From Desmonostoc geniculatum HA4340-LM1 (GTDB taxonomy: Bacteria; Cyanobacteriota; Cyanobacteriia; Cyanobacteriales; Nostocaceae): a stretch of DNA of 64,000 bases. The notes below the pieces were generated by a model. It was not told where the DNA came from and did no database searches. It saw only the letters and a list, made by a program, of their open reading frames with translations. The translations under genes and the position numbers were made by a program. Location of the stretch: positions 1 to 64,000 of the forward strand of contig JAHHHB010000006.1 in assembly GCA_019359545.1 (NCBI GenBank). Direction: 5' to 3'. Below are positions 55,808 through 64,000 of the stretch, one piece after another (within the stretch, counting starts at the first letter, position 1; each line of letters opens with the position of its first letter).

Positions 55808-56077
55808 AAGCGGAATTTTGTCTTTGATGAGTATCTTAAGCTAACCCGCTTGATGTAGCTAATCAAGGAAAATTTATAGACCTTGATACAAAGTAAAATT
55901 AGCCAGTTATCACCCTATTCGTTTAGAGTTGGCTTAATTTTAATACATGCGTATTATTGAATAATTAGAATATAATTTAAATTAGGCATAAATTTTTTTT
56001 ACCATATAGAAAAACTTCCTGAAGAATTAGGAAATCTACCACCAGAAATCAGGAAGCAAATCACAACGGTTCTTTCT

Positions 56078-56380
56078 ATGGGTCGCTTCTCTGCATCTTC
56101 TATTTCACCGATATTAAATAAAATTAATCAACAACACATAACAAAAATACTTGAAAGCGTAGAAAAAGATAGTGAAAGGGCATATTTAGACACACAAGAA
56201 GCAAGAAAATATAATTTAGCTGCTATTTTTATTTTTGTGGGTGTTTTCGTGTTTTTAACGGTTTTTCTCGTCAATAAAGACGTGGCTGTTTATCAAGATA
56301 TTCTGAAAATACTTATCATATTTGGTGGCGGATTTGGCAGTGGTTTGGGCTTCAAAATATATTTAGACCGAAAAAAATAA
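56078..56380 (+). CDS. Small two-helix membrane protein (DUF2335-like), start uncertain
   Basis: From the ATG at 56078 the product is 100 residues with two membrane helices (about 46-66 and 76-94), preceded by a charged helix QQHITKILESVEKDSERAYLDTQEARKYN. The pattern resembles DUF2335-type predicted membrane proteins. The frame is open for another 100 bp upstream and keeps coding-like sequence (EKLPEELGNLPPEIRKQ just before the ATG) but offers no ATG, GTG or TTG. The true start may have been lost, or the gene may be a shortened copy. Function unknown. It precedes prxQ by 109 bp. Confidence 0.5.
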   Translation: MGRFSASSISPILNKINQQHITKILESVEKDSERAYLDTQEARKYNLAAIFIFVGVFVFLTVFLVNKDVAVYQDILKILIIFGGGFGSGLGFKIYLDRKK

Positions 56381-56489
56381 ATTTTGAACCTACAATTTAA
56401 AAAGCCTATTTGTATAAAAAATGTTAAAAATATATGAATTATGATAAATATTTATTTAGAGAACACAAATTTGAAATTTTTTAATAACT

Positions 56490-56951
56490 ATGTCAGTCAA
56501 AGTTGGAGATACCGCTCCTAATTTCAGTCTACCTGCTCAAAATGGCTCAACGGTTAGCCTACAAGATTTTCGGGGCAAAAAAGCTGTTGTTTTATATTTT
56601 TACCCCAAAGATGACACACCAGGTTGTACAGCTGAATCCTGCGCTTTCCGCGATCAGTATGAAGTTTTTAAAAGCGCTGGTGCTGAAGTTCTCGGCGTGA
56701 GTGGTGACTCCACCGAATCCCACCAGCGATTTGCTGCCAAATACAATCTACCTTTTACTCTGTTAACCGACAAAGGCGACCAAGTACGAAAGCTATATGG
56801 CGCAACAGCAGCCTTTGGCTTATTCCCTGGTCGCGTTACTTACGTCATTGACCAACAAGGAGTTGTGCAATACGTATTTGATTCAATGTTTAACTTTAAA
56901 GGTCACGTTGAGGAAGCCCTCAAAACGCTGCAACAGTTCGCTGTAAAATAG
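56490..56951 (+). CDS. prxQ: Peroxiredoxin Q / bacterioferritin comigratory protein
   Basis: The 153-residue thiol peroxidase belongs to the PrxQ/BCP group, using thioredoxin to reduce H2O2 and organic peroxides. The peroxidatic Cys46 lies in [11 protein letters not shown] and the resolving Cys51 is five residues later, a two-Cys form. Conserved [31 protein letters not shown] and [23 protein letters not shown] are also present. The length is normal. Downstream lies a dense GGGCATT heptamer array. The ATG at 56490 is the only sensible start. Confidence 0.92.
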   Translation: MSVKVGDTAPNFSLPAQNGSTVSLQDFRGKKAVVLYFYPKDDTPGCTAESCAFRDQYEVFKSAGAEVLGVSGDSTESHQRFAAKYNLPFTLLTDKGDQVRKLYGATAAFGLFPGRVTYVIDQQGVVQYVFDSMFNFKGHVEEALKTLQQFAVK

Positions 56952-57105
56952 GGAATGGGCAATGGGCATTGGGCATTGGGCATCGGGCATCCGGCATTGG
57001 GCATTGGGCATTGGGCATTTCTCCCCCTGCCTCCCCTGCCTCCCCTGCTTCCCTTGCCTCTCGTACTCCCTCATGTCCCTATGCCCTATGCCCCATGCCC
57101 CATGC
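56952..57105. repeat. GGGCATT heptamer array with CCCCTGCCT repeats
   Basis: About ten tandem GGGCATT/GGGCATC heptamers (56953-57020) are followed by CCTCCCCTG-type nonamers (57020-57060) and the complementary CCCATGC heptamers (57080-57110). Together they form a large inverted repeat between prxQ and hpf, whose stop codon touches the last repeats. Confidence 0.8.
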
Positions 57106-57106
57106 C

Positions 57107-57751
57107 CTATTTAATATGCGACTTTTCCGCCATCACAACGTTCGCCTGGGCTGACTTGCCATTCTTGCCGTTGGTATGACCGTTACCATTGCGGGGTTGA
57201 ATTACGCCATAACCGCCGTGGTTACGTTCGTAAATGACATTTATTTCGCCTGTTTCAGCATTGCGGAACATATAAAAGTCATGTCCTACGAGTTGCAGTT
57301 GTTCCAAGGCTTCTGCAAGGGTCATGGGAGGCATGGAAAAATATTTGGTGCGGACGACTTCGCTGGGTAGTTCGGGAGTGCGATCGCCAATTAAATCTGT
57401 GACTACTGACTCTGCAACAACTTCTTCTGTTGGTTGGGCATGAGTTTTCTGATCTTGACGCCGTTCTTTGTATTTCCGCAGTTGACGGGCGATTTTATCT
57501 GCCACTAAGTCAATGCTGGCGTATAAGTTTTCGCTGCTTTCCTCCGCACGGATCACGCTGCCATTGGCATAAATAGTTACTTCAGCCGCTTGTCTAGGAT
57601 TAATTCGGGGATTACGGGCTACGCTAAGATGCACATCCACTTCATTTGTAATGCTCTGAAAGTGATTAACTGCTTTTTCAATTTTTTGATGTACATACTC
57701 ACGAATTGCATCGGTAATTTCAATATTTTTGCCGTGGATGACAAGCTTCAT
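57107..57751 (-). CDS. hpf: Ribosome hibernation promoting factor, long form (LrtA-like)
   Basis: The 214-residue protein is a long HPF (S30AE/RaiA domain plus C-terminal dimerisation domain). The N-terminal [31 protein letters not shown] and [26 protein letters not shown] are the S30AE part. Residues about 145-195 ([50 protein letters not shown]) are the dimerisation domain that joins 70S ribosomes into 100S. In cyanobacteria this gene is lrtA (light-repressed transcript A) and its mRNA has a long leader. The start ATG at 57751 is canonical. It is monocistronic. Confidence 0.95.
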   Translation of the reverse strand: MKLVIHGKNIEITDAIREYVHQKIEKAVNHFQSITNEVDVHLSVARNPRINPRQAAEVTIYANGSVIRAEESSENLYASIDLVADKIARQLRKYKERRQDQKTHAQPTEEVVAESVVTDLIGDRTPELPSEVVRTKYFSMPPMTLAEALEQLQLVGHDFYMFRNAETGEINVIYERNHGGYGVIQPRNGNGHTNGKNGKSAQANVVMAEKSHIK

Positions 57752-58328
57752 GTAAACTCTCCCGCTGAATATTTGGATGTGTGAATTTGCTTTGTATGAA
57801 AAGAAGTTGCGGTAAGGTCTATCACTCCCGCCAAAACAAATTGTGAACTTTTATCATTTACTGCTGCTGTCCTGTCTCTGAGCTAGCTGCACCTGAGTTT
57901 TTCCCAAGTATATCCTTGATTTACCTCCCCATCTCTGCGCTGATATCCAATTAGATATCGACTTAGAACTCTTTGATGAAGATATCTTAACAGTAGCATC
58001 TGTGACTACTTTCTCTTTTAAAGCAAGGCTTACAGAACTTTTGATAGTTGCTCCTTGTACGTCCGGTTGAGGTTTGCTTGCTGTTGATCGAGAACACAAG
58101 TTTTGTGGAAGTCGATTTTGTTTGAAATGCAAACAATGTTATTAGAGTCATCAGCCAGTAAATTTATTTCTATTCTCTTGGCTTGATGCTGATTGTAGAG
58201 AATTCCTCCCAACACCTATTAAGGTTATATATTCAAGCTAGCACTTTGTATTTTCTAATGCATGTTCCCTTGACTTTCCTTTAAATTCCTTTGCAAAGCT
58301 TGACATTTTTTGACTCCAGTCCTCTAAC
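57752..58328. other. Long region holding the hpf/lrtA leader and the lipB promoter
   Basis: The 577-bp interval separates hpf (minus) from lipB (plus). Cyanobacterial lrtA transcripts are known for an unusually long 5' leader, and the minus-strand sequence here fits a structured leader without coding sequence. Several open frames occur on the minus strand but none looks coding. I see no known riboswitch. A stretch TAATAGGTGTTGGGAGG near 58205-58220 could be a translation signal of a short leader frame. Confidence 0.45.
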
Positions 58329-58367
58329 TTGAAATATATTTCGTTCGTTTTACAGTTGATTTTTGGC

Positions 58368-59075
58368 ATGATCCATAGTAATAAACCACACAAAAACCGT
58401 TGTTTGCTGTATAACCAAGGATTAATGCCTTACTTAGACGCTCATGCATGGCAGCGATCGCTCCTGACTCAACGCATCCATGACCCCAGTCTAGATGACG
58501 TGTTAATTCTCCTAGAGCATCCACCCGTCTACACTTTGGGACAAGGAGCCAACTCAGAGTTTCTCAAATTTGAGATTGACAAAAGTCAGTATAATGTGCG
58601 TAGAGTTGAACGGGGCGGCGAAGTGACTTACCATTGTCCCGATCAACTGGTGGGGTATCCAATTTTAAATCTGCAACGTTATCAAAAAGACCTCCATTGG
58701 TACTTACGGCAACTCGAAGAAGTCATAATTCGTGTATTAGCAGTTTATGGATTGCAGGGAGAAAGAATTCCGGCTTTTACTGGTGTTTGGTTACAAGGGC
58801 GAAAAGTTGCGGCTATTGGCATTAAAGTTAGCCGTTGGATTACCATGCATGGCTTTGCATTAAATGTTTGTCCAGACATGACAGGCTTTGAGCGGATTGT
58901 ACCCTGTGGTATCTCTGATAAACCTGTAGGCAGTTTAGCCGAATGGATTCCAAATATTACCTGCCAAGAAGTGCGTTTTCATGTAGCAGAGTGCTTTGCA
59001 GAAGTGTTTGGGGTAGAAATAGTAGAGTCCCAACCCGAAGGATTTTTCAGGTATGAGAGGTTGTTTGAAAAGTGA
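58368..59075 (+). CDS. lipB: Octanoyltransferase LipB
   Basis: The 235-residue protein is LipB, which moves octanoyl from acyl carrier protein to apo-enzymes for lipoate synthesis. The catalytic Cys180 is in FERIVPCGI and Lys146 in [11 protein letters not shown]; the substrate-side [16 protein letters not shown] and [23 protein letters not shown] are conserved. I place the start at ATG 58368 rather than the upstream TTG at 58329, which would give an unusual N-terminus. The length is normal. The downstream gap contains a large repeat (59114-59277). It is divergent from hpf. Confidence 0.93.
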   Translation: MIHSNKPHKNRCLLYNQGLMPYLDAHAWQRSLLTQRIHDPSLDDVLILLEHPPVYTLGQGANSEFLKFEIDKSQYNVRRVERGGEVTYHCPDQLVGYPILNLQRYQKDLHWYLRQLEEVIIRVLAVYGLQGERIPAFTGVWLQGRKVAAIGIKVSRWITMHGFALNVCPDMTGFERIVPCGISDKPVGSLAEWIPNITCQEVRFHVAECFAEVFGVEIVESQPEGFFRYERLFEK

Positions 59076-59113
59076 TTGACTGTGATTTTAATTGCGTTGT
59101 TACCCCCCTTAGT

Positions 59114-59277
59114 CCCCCCTTATAAAGGGGGAAACAAGAAAATCCGGTTCCCTCACGCCACTTGCTTCAAGCCGGGGAACCCGTCCAACGCAGTGGCTCC
59201 CCTTTATAAGGGGAGGGTTAGGGTGGGGTAAAAAAATATTTGATACATCAATCATGACTTTTCAAACATCCTCTGAG
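59114..59277. repeat. Complex repeat: two GGGG/CCCC palindromes plus dispersed 70-bp repeat copy 2
   Basis: CCCCCTTATAAAGGGGG (59115-59131) and CTCCCCTTTATAAGGGGAG (59197-59215) are palindromes about 65 bp apart, framing GAACCC-type sequence. The stretch 59205-59277 is the second copy of the repeat at 46254-46323. This is a mosaic of dispersed cyanobacterial repeat sequences rather than a gene. The rest of 59278-59453 is AT-rich with nothing recognised. Confidence 0.75.
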
Positions 59278-59459
59278 TAAATTTAAGTTTGTAATTATGT
59301 AAGAAATACTATAGTAGTCTCATTTAAGTTGTGAGACACTCATAATAATGGCCATAGTTCATCGTATCAATGTAACTCTTAAATTGCGCTTATAAAAGCT
59401 AATAATTATTTATAAACTATAAAGCTATTTTTTTACAGCACTAAATTCAAAATTTGCCC

Positions 59460-59660
59460 GTGAATTACTCAGATAATTTCCAGGTATATACCCCATCTTT
59501 AACATCACTGAGAGAGCGTGATTGGACAGCTTTAATAGAATTATTTGACAGAGATGATGGTGATGAAATTGAAGACGACATCCACACTAATTTGTTTTGG
59601 CTGATACCTGAACCTTGTTGGGAGGATGATCCCTTTGATTTCTTACGTGAATATTTATAA
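59460..59660 (+). CDS. Small acidic hypothetical protein
   Basis: The product of about 66 residues (GTG at 59460; a TTG at 59454 is possible) reads SLTSLRERDWTALIELFDRDDGDEIEDDIHTNLFWLIPEPCWEDDPFDFLREYL. It is strongly acidic with aromatic residues and one Cys. I do not know the family. Compact composition without repeats suggests a real gene, but no ribosome binding site or neighbour supports it further. Confidence 0.45.
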   Translation: MNYSDNFQVYTPSLTSLRERDWTALIELFDRDDGDEIEDDIHTNLFWLIPEPCWEDDPFDFLREYL

Positions 59661-59670
59661 AATTCTTCAT

Positions 59671-59694
59671 GTAGAGACGCGATTCATCGCGTCT
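59671..59694. repeat. Palindromic repeat AGACGCGATTCATCGCGTCT
   Basis: This 20-bp inverted repeat (59675-59694, centre mismatch TC) is preceded by GTAG and belongs to the GTAGAGACG palindrome family. It sits 28 bp beyond the broken 3' end of the amino-acid ATPase gene, and may have moved in with, or after, the deletion that truncated that gene. Confidence 0.7.
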
Positions 59695-59721
59695 AAAAGA
59701 CCAAGTATTACGAATGAGGAA

Positions 59722-60234
59722 TTATTTGAAGGCGACTGAGGAAACTACGTAGGCGATCGCTACTCGTTGCTTTTGTCCGCCAGAAAGTTGTTCGGGATAA
59801 GCAGAGGCTTTGTCAAATAAACCAACTTTTTCCAGATATAACCCCGCTAGTTGGGCGCTTTCTTTCGGTGTTTTACCCAGTACTTTACGCGGTGCAAGTG
59901 TCATGTTCTCCAGGACACTGAGATGGGGAAATAAATTGAATTGCTGGAAAACCATACCTACTTGTGTTCGCAGTTGCCGTAGTTGGCTATAGTTGACAGT
60001 GGGTTGGGATAAGTTGATACCGTTGACTATCAAGCTTCCGTTGTTGATGGTTTCCAAACGGTTAAAGCAGCGCAGGAGAGTACTTTTACCACAGCCGGAA
60101 GAACCGATAACTGCAACAACTTCTCCCCGCTTGATTTCGCCTGTGATTCCTTTGAGGACTTTGAGGGAACCAAAGCTTTTTTCGATATTGTCAAAAATAA
60201 TTGCAGGGGTGGAATTGTTCATTTTTGATGCCAA
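59722..60234 (-). pseudogene. Amino-acid ABC transporter ATPase (GlnQ-like), C-terminally truncated
   Basis: The frame gives 170 residues. It begins as a complete GlnQ/ArtP-type ATPase: Walker A IGSSGCGKST, Q-loop MVFQQFNLFPHLSVLEN, signature LSGGQKQRVAIA. It then ends within about ten codons (YVVSSVAFK) in unrelated sequence. The Walker B LLFDEPTSALD, H-loop and about 75 further residues are missing, so the product cannot hydrolyse ATP. The break falls at the GCGATCGC HIP1 octamer, right after the codons for VAIA. The companion binding protein/permease lies divergently at 60528, and its 3' end is also broken. The pair would have formed a glutamine/polar amino-acid importer. Confidence 0.85.
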
Positions 60235-60354
60235 GCTGCTCTAAAGTTGATTTTGACCAAAGAAAAAAGGATACAAGCCCCTGAATTTATTTATGGGGAT
60301 TGTAATTTTGAATGCGTGAATTTTGAATTTTGAATTCGAGCGAAGCGAGTGACA

Positions 60355-60376
60355 CTCCCCACGCGTGAACGCGGGA
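60355..60376. mobile_element. IS200/IS605 right-end type hairpin
   Basis: CTCCCCACGCG and CGCGGGAG pair around TGAA next to the stop of the TnpB remnant, flanked by GACA and ATTCTTGG. IS605-family elements end in such a GC-rich subterminal hairpin just after tnpB, recognised by the TnpA transposase; the same DNA encodes the end of the tnpB-associated guide RNA. The hairpin persists although the gene is decayed. Confidence 0.6.
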
Positions 60377-60386
60377 GATTCTTGGT

Positions 60387-60518
60387 TCAACCAGCCGACT
60401 TATCTATACTTGTTTCCAAGTTTAGACAGAGATCGTTCTGTCCCCAAGCGTAGATCCCGGTGTGCCCCACCGTTCTTAATGATTTAGCCAAAATATTCAG
60501 TGCTGCGTTCTTATCCGT
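60387..60518 (-). pseudogene. TnpB (IS605 OrfB) C-terminal remnant
   Basis: On the minus strand the frame reads DKNAALNILAKSLRTVG, then GIYAWGQNDLCLNLETSID and KSAG with a TGA. This matches the last 40-50 residues of IS200/IS605 TnpB proteins, beginning just after the final zinc-ribbon residues and the RuvC III Asp (D-K-N-A-A-L-N-I-L). The catalytic and zinc parts are missing, so it is a dead fragment. It ends 9 bp before the start of the binding-protein/permease fusion gene. The insertion lies in the divergent promoter region of two transporter genes. Confidence 0.8.
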
Positions 60519-60527
60519 TTAACAAAT

Positions 60528-61955
60528 ATGCCTAAATTTGGTTTTCTGCGTTGGCTGCGGTTATCGGTAATTATAGGTTTTAGCTGTTTTTTATTGGCTG
60601 GCTGTGCTGTAAACCCTAGTGGAGGGAAAACTCTGCGGGTTGCTACTGAACCTGCGTTTCCACCTTTTGAGTTTCAAGGAAAAGGTGGTGAATTGCAAGG
60701 TTTTTCTATTGATTTGATGAATGCACTCGCCACTGCTGCTAACTTTAAAGTAAATTTTCAAAGTCTGCCTTTTGATGGCATGATCCCAGCCCTCCAAGCT
60801 AAAACGGTAGATGCGGCTATTAGTTCCATCACGATTACAGAGGAGAGGGCGAAGACGATTTCTTTTTCCCGTCCTTATTTTAAAGCGGGATTGGCGATCG
60901 CAATTCGCGCCGATAATCAAAATATTACTGGCTTTGATAGTCTCAAAAATCAAAAAATCGCAGTCCAAATTGGCACAACTGGTGCCGAAAAGGCTAAGAG
61001 TGTTCCTGGGGTACAAATTCGCAGTTTTGATTCAGCACCTCTAGCTTTACAAGAATTAGTCAATGGTAATGTAGATGCGGTAATTAATGACGCACCTGTA
61101 ACTTTATATGCCATTAATACAGGCAATCTCAAGGGAATTAAAGTTGTACAGCAATTGCTGACAGAGGAGTTTTATGGAATTGCTACTGCTAAAAATTCGC
61201 CTTATTTAGCATTAATCAATGATGGTTTGGATAAGGTTTTGAAAAATGGCACTTATTCGCAAATTTACCAAAAATGGTTTCAAGCCGAACCGCCATCATT
61301 ACCAGCTAAATCACCGTTTGAGAATCAAAGTAGCACCGATGTTCCGAGAAGATTTACGTCAATTAATGTGATTTTACAGGCTGTCCCAACTCTATTACAG
61401 GGAGCTTTGGTAACGTTGCAATTGACGATCCTTTCGGTAGTATTTGGTTTAATTGGCGGTTCTTTGATTGGAATTATCCGCCTTTCTCATATTGCACCTT
61501 TGCGTTGGTTAGCGAGGGCATATGTAGATTTTTTCCGGGGAACGCCTTTGCTAGTGCAAATTTTTATGATTTACTTTGGGTTACCGGCAATTTTGCAAGA
61601 ACTTGGTTTGACATTTAGTTTCGATCGCCTAGTCGCTGGAGTTATTGCTTTAAGTTTGAATAGCGCCGCCTATATTGCAGAAGTTGTGCGTGCTGGAATT
61701 CAATCGATTGAAGTAGGACAAAGTGAAGCAGCACAATCACTAGGTTTGAGTTCTGTGCAAACCATGAGTTATGTGATTTTTCCCCAAGCTTTCCGGCGGA
61801 TGATTCCACCATTGGGTAATGAGTTTATCAGTTTGTTGAAAGATACGAGCTTAGTTTCTGTAATTGGATTTGAAGAATTGCTACGTAAAGGACAGCTAAT
61901 TGTTGCTGATAGCTATCGCGCCTTACTTAGGAGTGGTCAATATTATATATCATGA
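60528..61955 (+). pseudogene. Amino-acid binding protein-permease fusion, C-terminally truncated
   Basis: The 475-residue frame fuses a type-3 solute-binding domain (lipobox LAGC at residue 26; LRVATEPAFPPFEFQGKGGELQGFSIDLMNAL) to a GlnP-type permease domain (VPTLLQGALVTLQLTILSVVFGLIGGSLIGI through IGFEELLRKGQLIVADSYRA). This is the known cyanobacterial fused glutamine/polar amino-acid transporter subunit. Normally the protein continues about 40 residues with the last helix (YAAVALVYL and similar). Here YRA is followed by LLRSGQYYIS and a stop, so the final membrane segment is missing. The neighbouring ATPase gene is likewise broken, so the transporter is probably inactive. The domain start at ATG 60528 is intact. 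Confidence 0.8.
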
Positions 61956-62074
61956 AGTTCTGTTGCAATTAGTGCGGTGTGGCGCTAGCGTAAAGTGGAC
62001 AATTTGACAATCTTTAATCCTGAATCTACTTGGCGTATAGTCATAATCTGTTCGCACGCAACAAGACTTGATTT

Positions 62075-62446
62075 ATGGTTCAGAAGCTTGAAAGAAAACG
62101 CCAGAGCGCTGGGTTCCCAGAGACTGCTCCCGCTGCTAATCCTGTATTTTTTAGAACTTATAGCCGCCGTACAAAGGCAGGGTTGAGGGAAACATGGGAT
62201 GAGGTATGCGATCGCACTTTACAGGGCTTAATCGAGTTAGGAAAACTCCGTCCAGAAGAAGTTGCCATCTTAGAACGGATGCAACGCAACCTGAAAGCTA
62301 TGCCCAGTGGGCGCTGGTTATGGGTTGGCGGTACAGACTGGATAACCAAACCAAAGAATTTTTCCGGGGCTTATAATTGCACCTCCACCAATCTAGAAGA
62401 CTGGACTGCCTTCGGATTAATGATGGATTTGGCAATGATGGGCTGT
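62075..62446 (+). CDS. nrdJ: Adenosylcobalamin-dependent ribonucleotide reductase, exon 1 (interrupted by group II intron)
   Basis: The first 124 codons match the N-terminus of the cyanobacterial B12-dependent ribonucleoside-triphosphate reductase. Visible blocks are ETAPAANPVFFRTYSRRTKAG, TWDEVCDRTLQGLIELGKL, LPSGRWLWVGGTDW-like sequence (MPSGRWLWVGGTDW), KNFSGAYNCTSTNLEDWTAFGLMMDLAMMGC. The expected continuation GTGAVLEP does not follow. Instead the sequence after the Cys codon is GTGCGATTCG, the 5' start of a group II intron. The frame therefore stops after VRFVG in unspliced RNA. Exon 2 is outside the window. Reductase genes of cyanobacteria are known hosts for inteins and group II introns. 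Confidence 0.85.
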
Positions 62447-64000
62447 GTGCGATTCGTTGGCTAGAAACCAAACCTGATAAGGGTTTTGGAGGATTAGCCG
62501 CAAGGTAAATCTACCCAAAAGGTAAGAACCTTGACAACTTGATAGTCATGTTGGTGACATCGAAATTAACAAAGGTTAAATCATAGGAAAATCCAATGGT
62601 TAACCCGAAATTAATAAACAAACTCGATAAAGTCCAACCCCCTCAGTGCAAGGGTGAAAGCACTTTCCCCACGGTAGCGACTAGTCATCAATCCGTGAAG
62701 CGGGAATGAACGGTGGTAAGAAGCCAGTCCAGGCTTCGACTCCAACTAGCAGGAGAATATGGTTAGCGAAAGCGAATCTACGTCTGAATCATCGTGAGCA
62801 TATAAAACAGCCTAGTGGACTAACAGGCTGTGCCAAAAGGCAAGGGTAGAGTGACCGGAATCACAACCGTTCGGTCTGCACCACTCGTAACCCCGGTGAA
62901 CAGTAGAAACCTAAACTCTCGACCAATGACTATCAGGAACGAAGTAACCACATAGATTCTCTCAGGCAGGTCGATACCTGAGTAGGTGCTAACCGGATGA
63001 ACTATGTGGCGAGATTGAGTCAGAAGCTAACGCCTGCGGTAATGCGTAGGATACGCTGACGGACTCACGGAAAACAGATATATGTAGGTACAAGTAGTAA
63101 TGAAGACGACTAAAACGAGTTTTAAGACTACGGTGGTATGGAACAAAATCAACTGGAAGAAAATCCAGAGGATGGTGTTTAAGTTGCAAAAGCGCATACA
63201 TAAAGCTGCTCAACGTGGGGATGTCAAAGCAATGCGACGACTCCAGAAAACCTTAATGAAATCCTGGTACGCCAAGCTACTAGCAACGCGAACAGTGACC
63301 CAAGACAATAAAGGTAAGAACACAGCAGGGGTAGACGGAGTAAAATCACTCGGATACACTCAACGTCTGACACTAGCTAGAAATCTAGGAACTGCGTCTA
63401 AGGTTAAACCAACCCGTAGAATCTGGATTCCGAAGCCAGGAACAAACGAAAAACGACCCCTGGGAATTCCCACAATGGCAGATAGAGCATTACAGGCACT
63501 AGCCAAGCTAGCTCTAGAGCCAGAATGGGAAGCAAAATTCGAGCCGAACAGTTACGGGTTCAGACCAGGAAGGGCGGTAGACGATGCCATCGAAGCTATA
63601 TACTTAGCAATACACTGTAAAGCTAAGTACGTCCTAGATGCTGATATATCCAAGTGCTTTGACAACATTGACCATCGAAAGCTACTGGACAAACTAAACA
63701 CATACCCATCCATAAAACGGTTAATCCGCGACTGGTTAAAAGTAGGCTTTATGGATGAACGCGATATGTTCCCGACTGAAATGGGTACACCACAGGGCGG
63801 AGTCATTTCTCCACTATTGGCAAATATCGCACTTCACGGTATGGAAGAGGCAATTAAGGAATATGCCAACACCCTACCTACTTATAGGAATCATGGGAGA
63901 AAGCAAAACCGTAATGCCCTCAGTTTGATTCGTTACGCCGACGATTTTGTAATTATCCACGAAGACATCAATGTTGTATTAGGGGCAAAAGCTGTAATCG
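62447..64000 (+). mobile_element. Group II intron in nrdJ (5' part, continues past window)
   Basis: The intron begins with GTGCG immediately after the nrdJ Cys codon (62444-62446), in phase 0. The roughly 650-nt structured RNA part has many short paired stretches (for example the GTGAAAG and GAAAGTGC-type segments around 62650-62900) and precedes a reverse transcriptase/maturase frame starting at 63100. The 3' end with domain V and the second exon junction lie outside the window, so intron class and splicing competence are not seen. The sequence before the ORF resembles bacterial group IIB introns by general layout only. Confidence 0.85.
63100..64000 (+). CDS. Group II intron reverse transcriptase/maturase (partial, off the window edge)
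   Basis: The open frame of 300 codons without stop reads MKTTKTSFKTTVVWNKINW, GKNTAGVDGVKSLG (RT0), RRIWIPKPGTNEKRPLGIPTMADRALQALAKLALEPEWEA, GFRPGRAVDDAIEAI, VLDADISKCFDNIDH (RT3), GTPQGGVISPLLANIALHG (RT4) and SLIRYADDFVIIHED (RT5 with the catalytic YADD). These are the hallmark blocks of group II intron reverse transcriptases. The thumb/X domain and any endonuclease are beyond the window. The ATG at 63100 is the natural start, and it is encoded within the nrdJ intron on the same strand. Confidence 0.93.
   Translation, partial: MKTTKTSFKTTVVWNKINWKKIQRMVFKLQKRIHKAAQRGDVKAMRRLQKTLMKSWYAKLLATRTVTQDNKGKNTAGVDGVKSLGYTQRLTLARNLGTASKVKPTRRIWIPKPGTNEKRPLGIPTMADRALQALAKLALEPEWEAKFEPNSYGFRPGRAVDDAIEAIYLAIHCKAKYVLDADISKCFDNIDHRKLLDKLNTYPSIKRLIRDWLKVGFMDERDMFPTEMGTPQGGVISPLLANIALHGMEEAIKEYANTLPTYRNHGRKQNRNALSLIRYADDFVIIHEDINVVLGAKAVI

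Overview
The window comes from a cyanobacterium, most likely a filamentous Nostocales type (Nostoc, Tolypothrix, Calothrix or Scytonema-like). The evidence is a Mg-chelatase ChlH, a PxcA/CemA proton-extrusion protein, a Flv4/PsiE-like/Flv2 flavodiiron operon, CmpABCD/NrtABCD-family transporter genes, a light-repressed-transcript-type hibernation factor, many HIP1 octamers (GCGATCGC), and many short tandemly repeated repeats (ATTCAGA, TCATTGG, CCCCACT heptamers) and palindromic repeats between genes. Most of it is ordinary chromosomal core with unusually many small mobile or decayed elements in the gaps.

Layout. 0-7.6 kb: an IS630-type transposase edge beside a 5'-shortened pxcA, a PPK2 polyphosphate kinase, MiaE, a VOC protein, a divergent PhnD-like lipoprotein / c-heme HAMP sensor pair, and an Rpn-type nuclease. 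7.6-12.1 kb: chlH with a long leader. 12.1-20 kb: a transposase remnant, a DppC-type permease, an HD hydrolase, an RND-type membrane fusion protein, and cmpB-cmpA (or nrtB-nrtA) on the minus strand. 20-29.2 kb: a MITE-like element, argJ, ftsH, gltX, a second MITE-like element, a nucleoside phosphorylase-fold protein, an rluA-type pseudogene and tRNA-Asp(GTC). 29.4-35.8 kb (minus): two paralogous Ser/Thr kinases sharing an unrecognised C-terminal domain, a phytase-like lipid/periplasm protein and a RecB/RNase H-type nuclease. 35.9-43.4 kb (plus): HIT, a class V PLP lyase, a GT-B glycosyltransferase-like protein, YjbQ, Nif3 and small conserved proteins. 43.5-46.3 kb (minus): a beta-CASP-type metallohydrolase, a 40-residue membrane protein and a decayed gene. 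46.5-53.9 kb: flv4-psiE(sll0218-like)-flv2-cmpC-cmpD. 53.9-59.7 kb: a VapBC pair, an HGSNAT-like membrane protein, PrxQ, HPF/LrtA and LipB. 59.7-64 kb: a damaged amino-acid ABC transporter locus containing a TnpB remnant, then nrdJ (B12-dependent ribonucleotide reductase) interrupted after 124 codons by a group II intron whose reverse transcriptase runs off the window edge.

How the genes fit together. The clearest functional theme is inorganic-carbon limitation and photoprotection: pxcA, the flv4-2 operon, and the substrate-binding, permease and two ATPase subunits of one CmpABCD-like transporter. That transporter is split into two gene pairs 31 kb apart and on opposite strands. The clearest evolutionary theme is decay by small insertions: an IS-shortened pxcA, a RluA pseudogene, a truncated YPKLPND-type gene, truncated glutamine-type transporter genes, and a filled/empty pair for a 63-bp palindromic insert.
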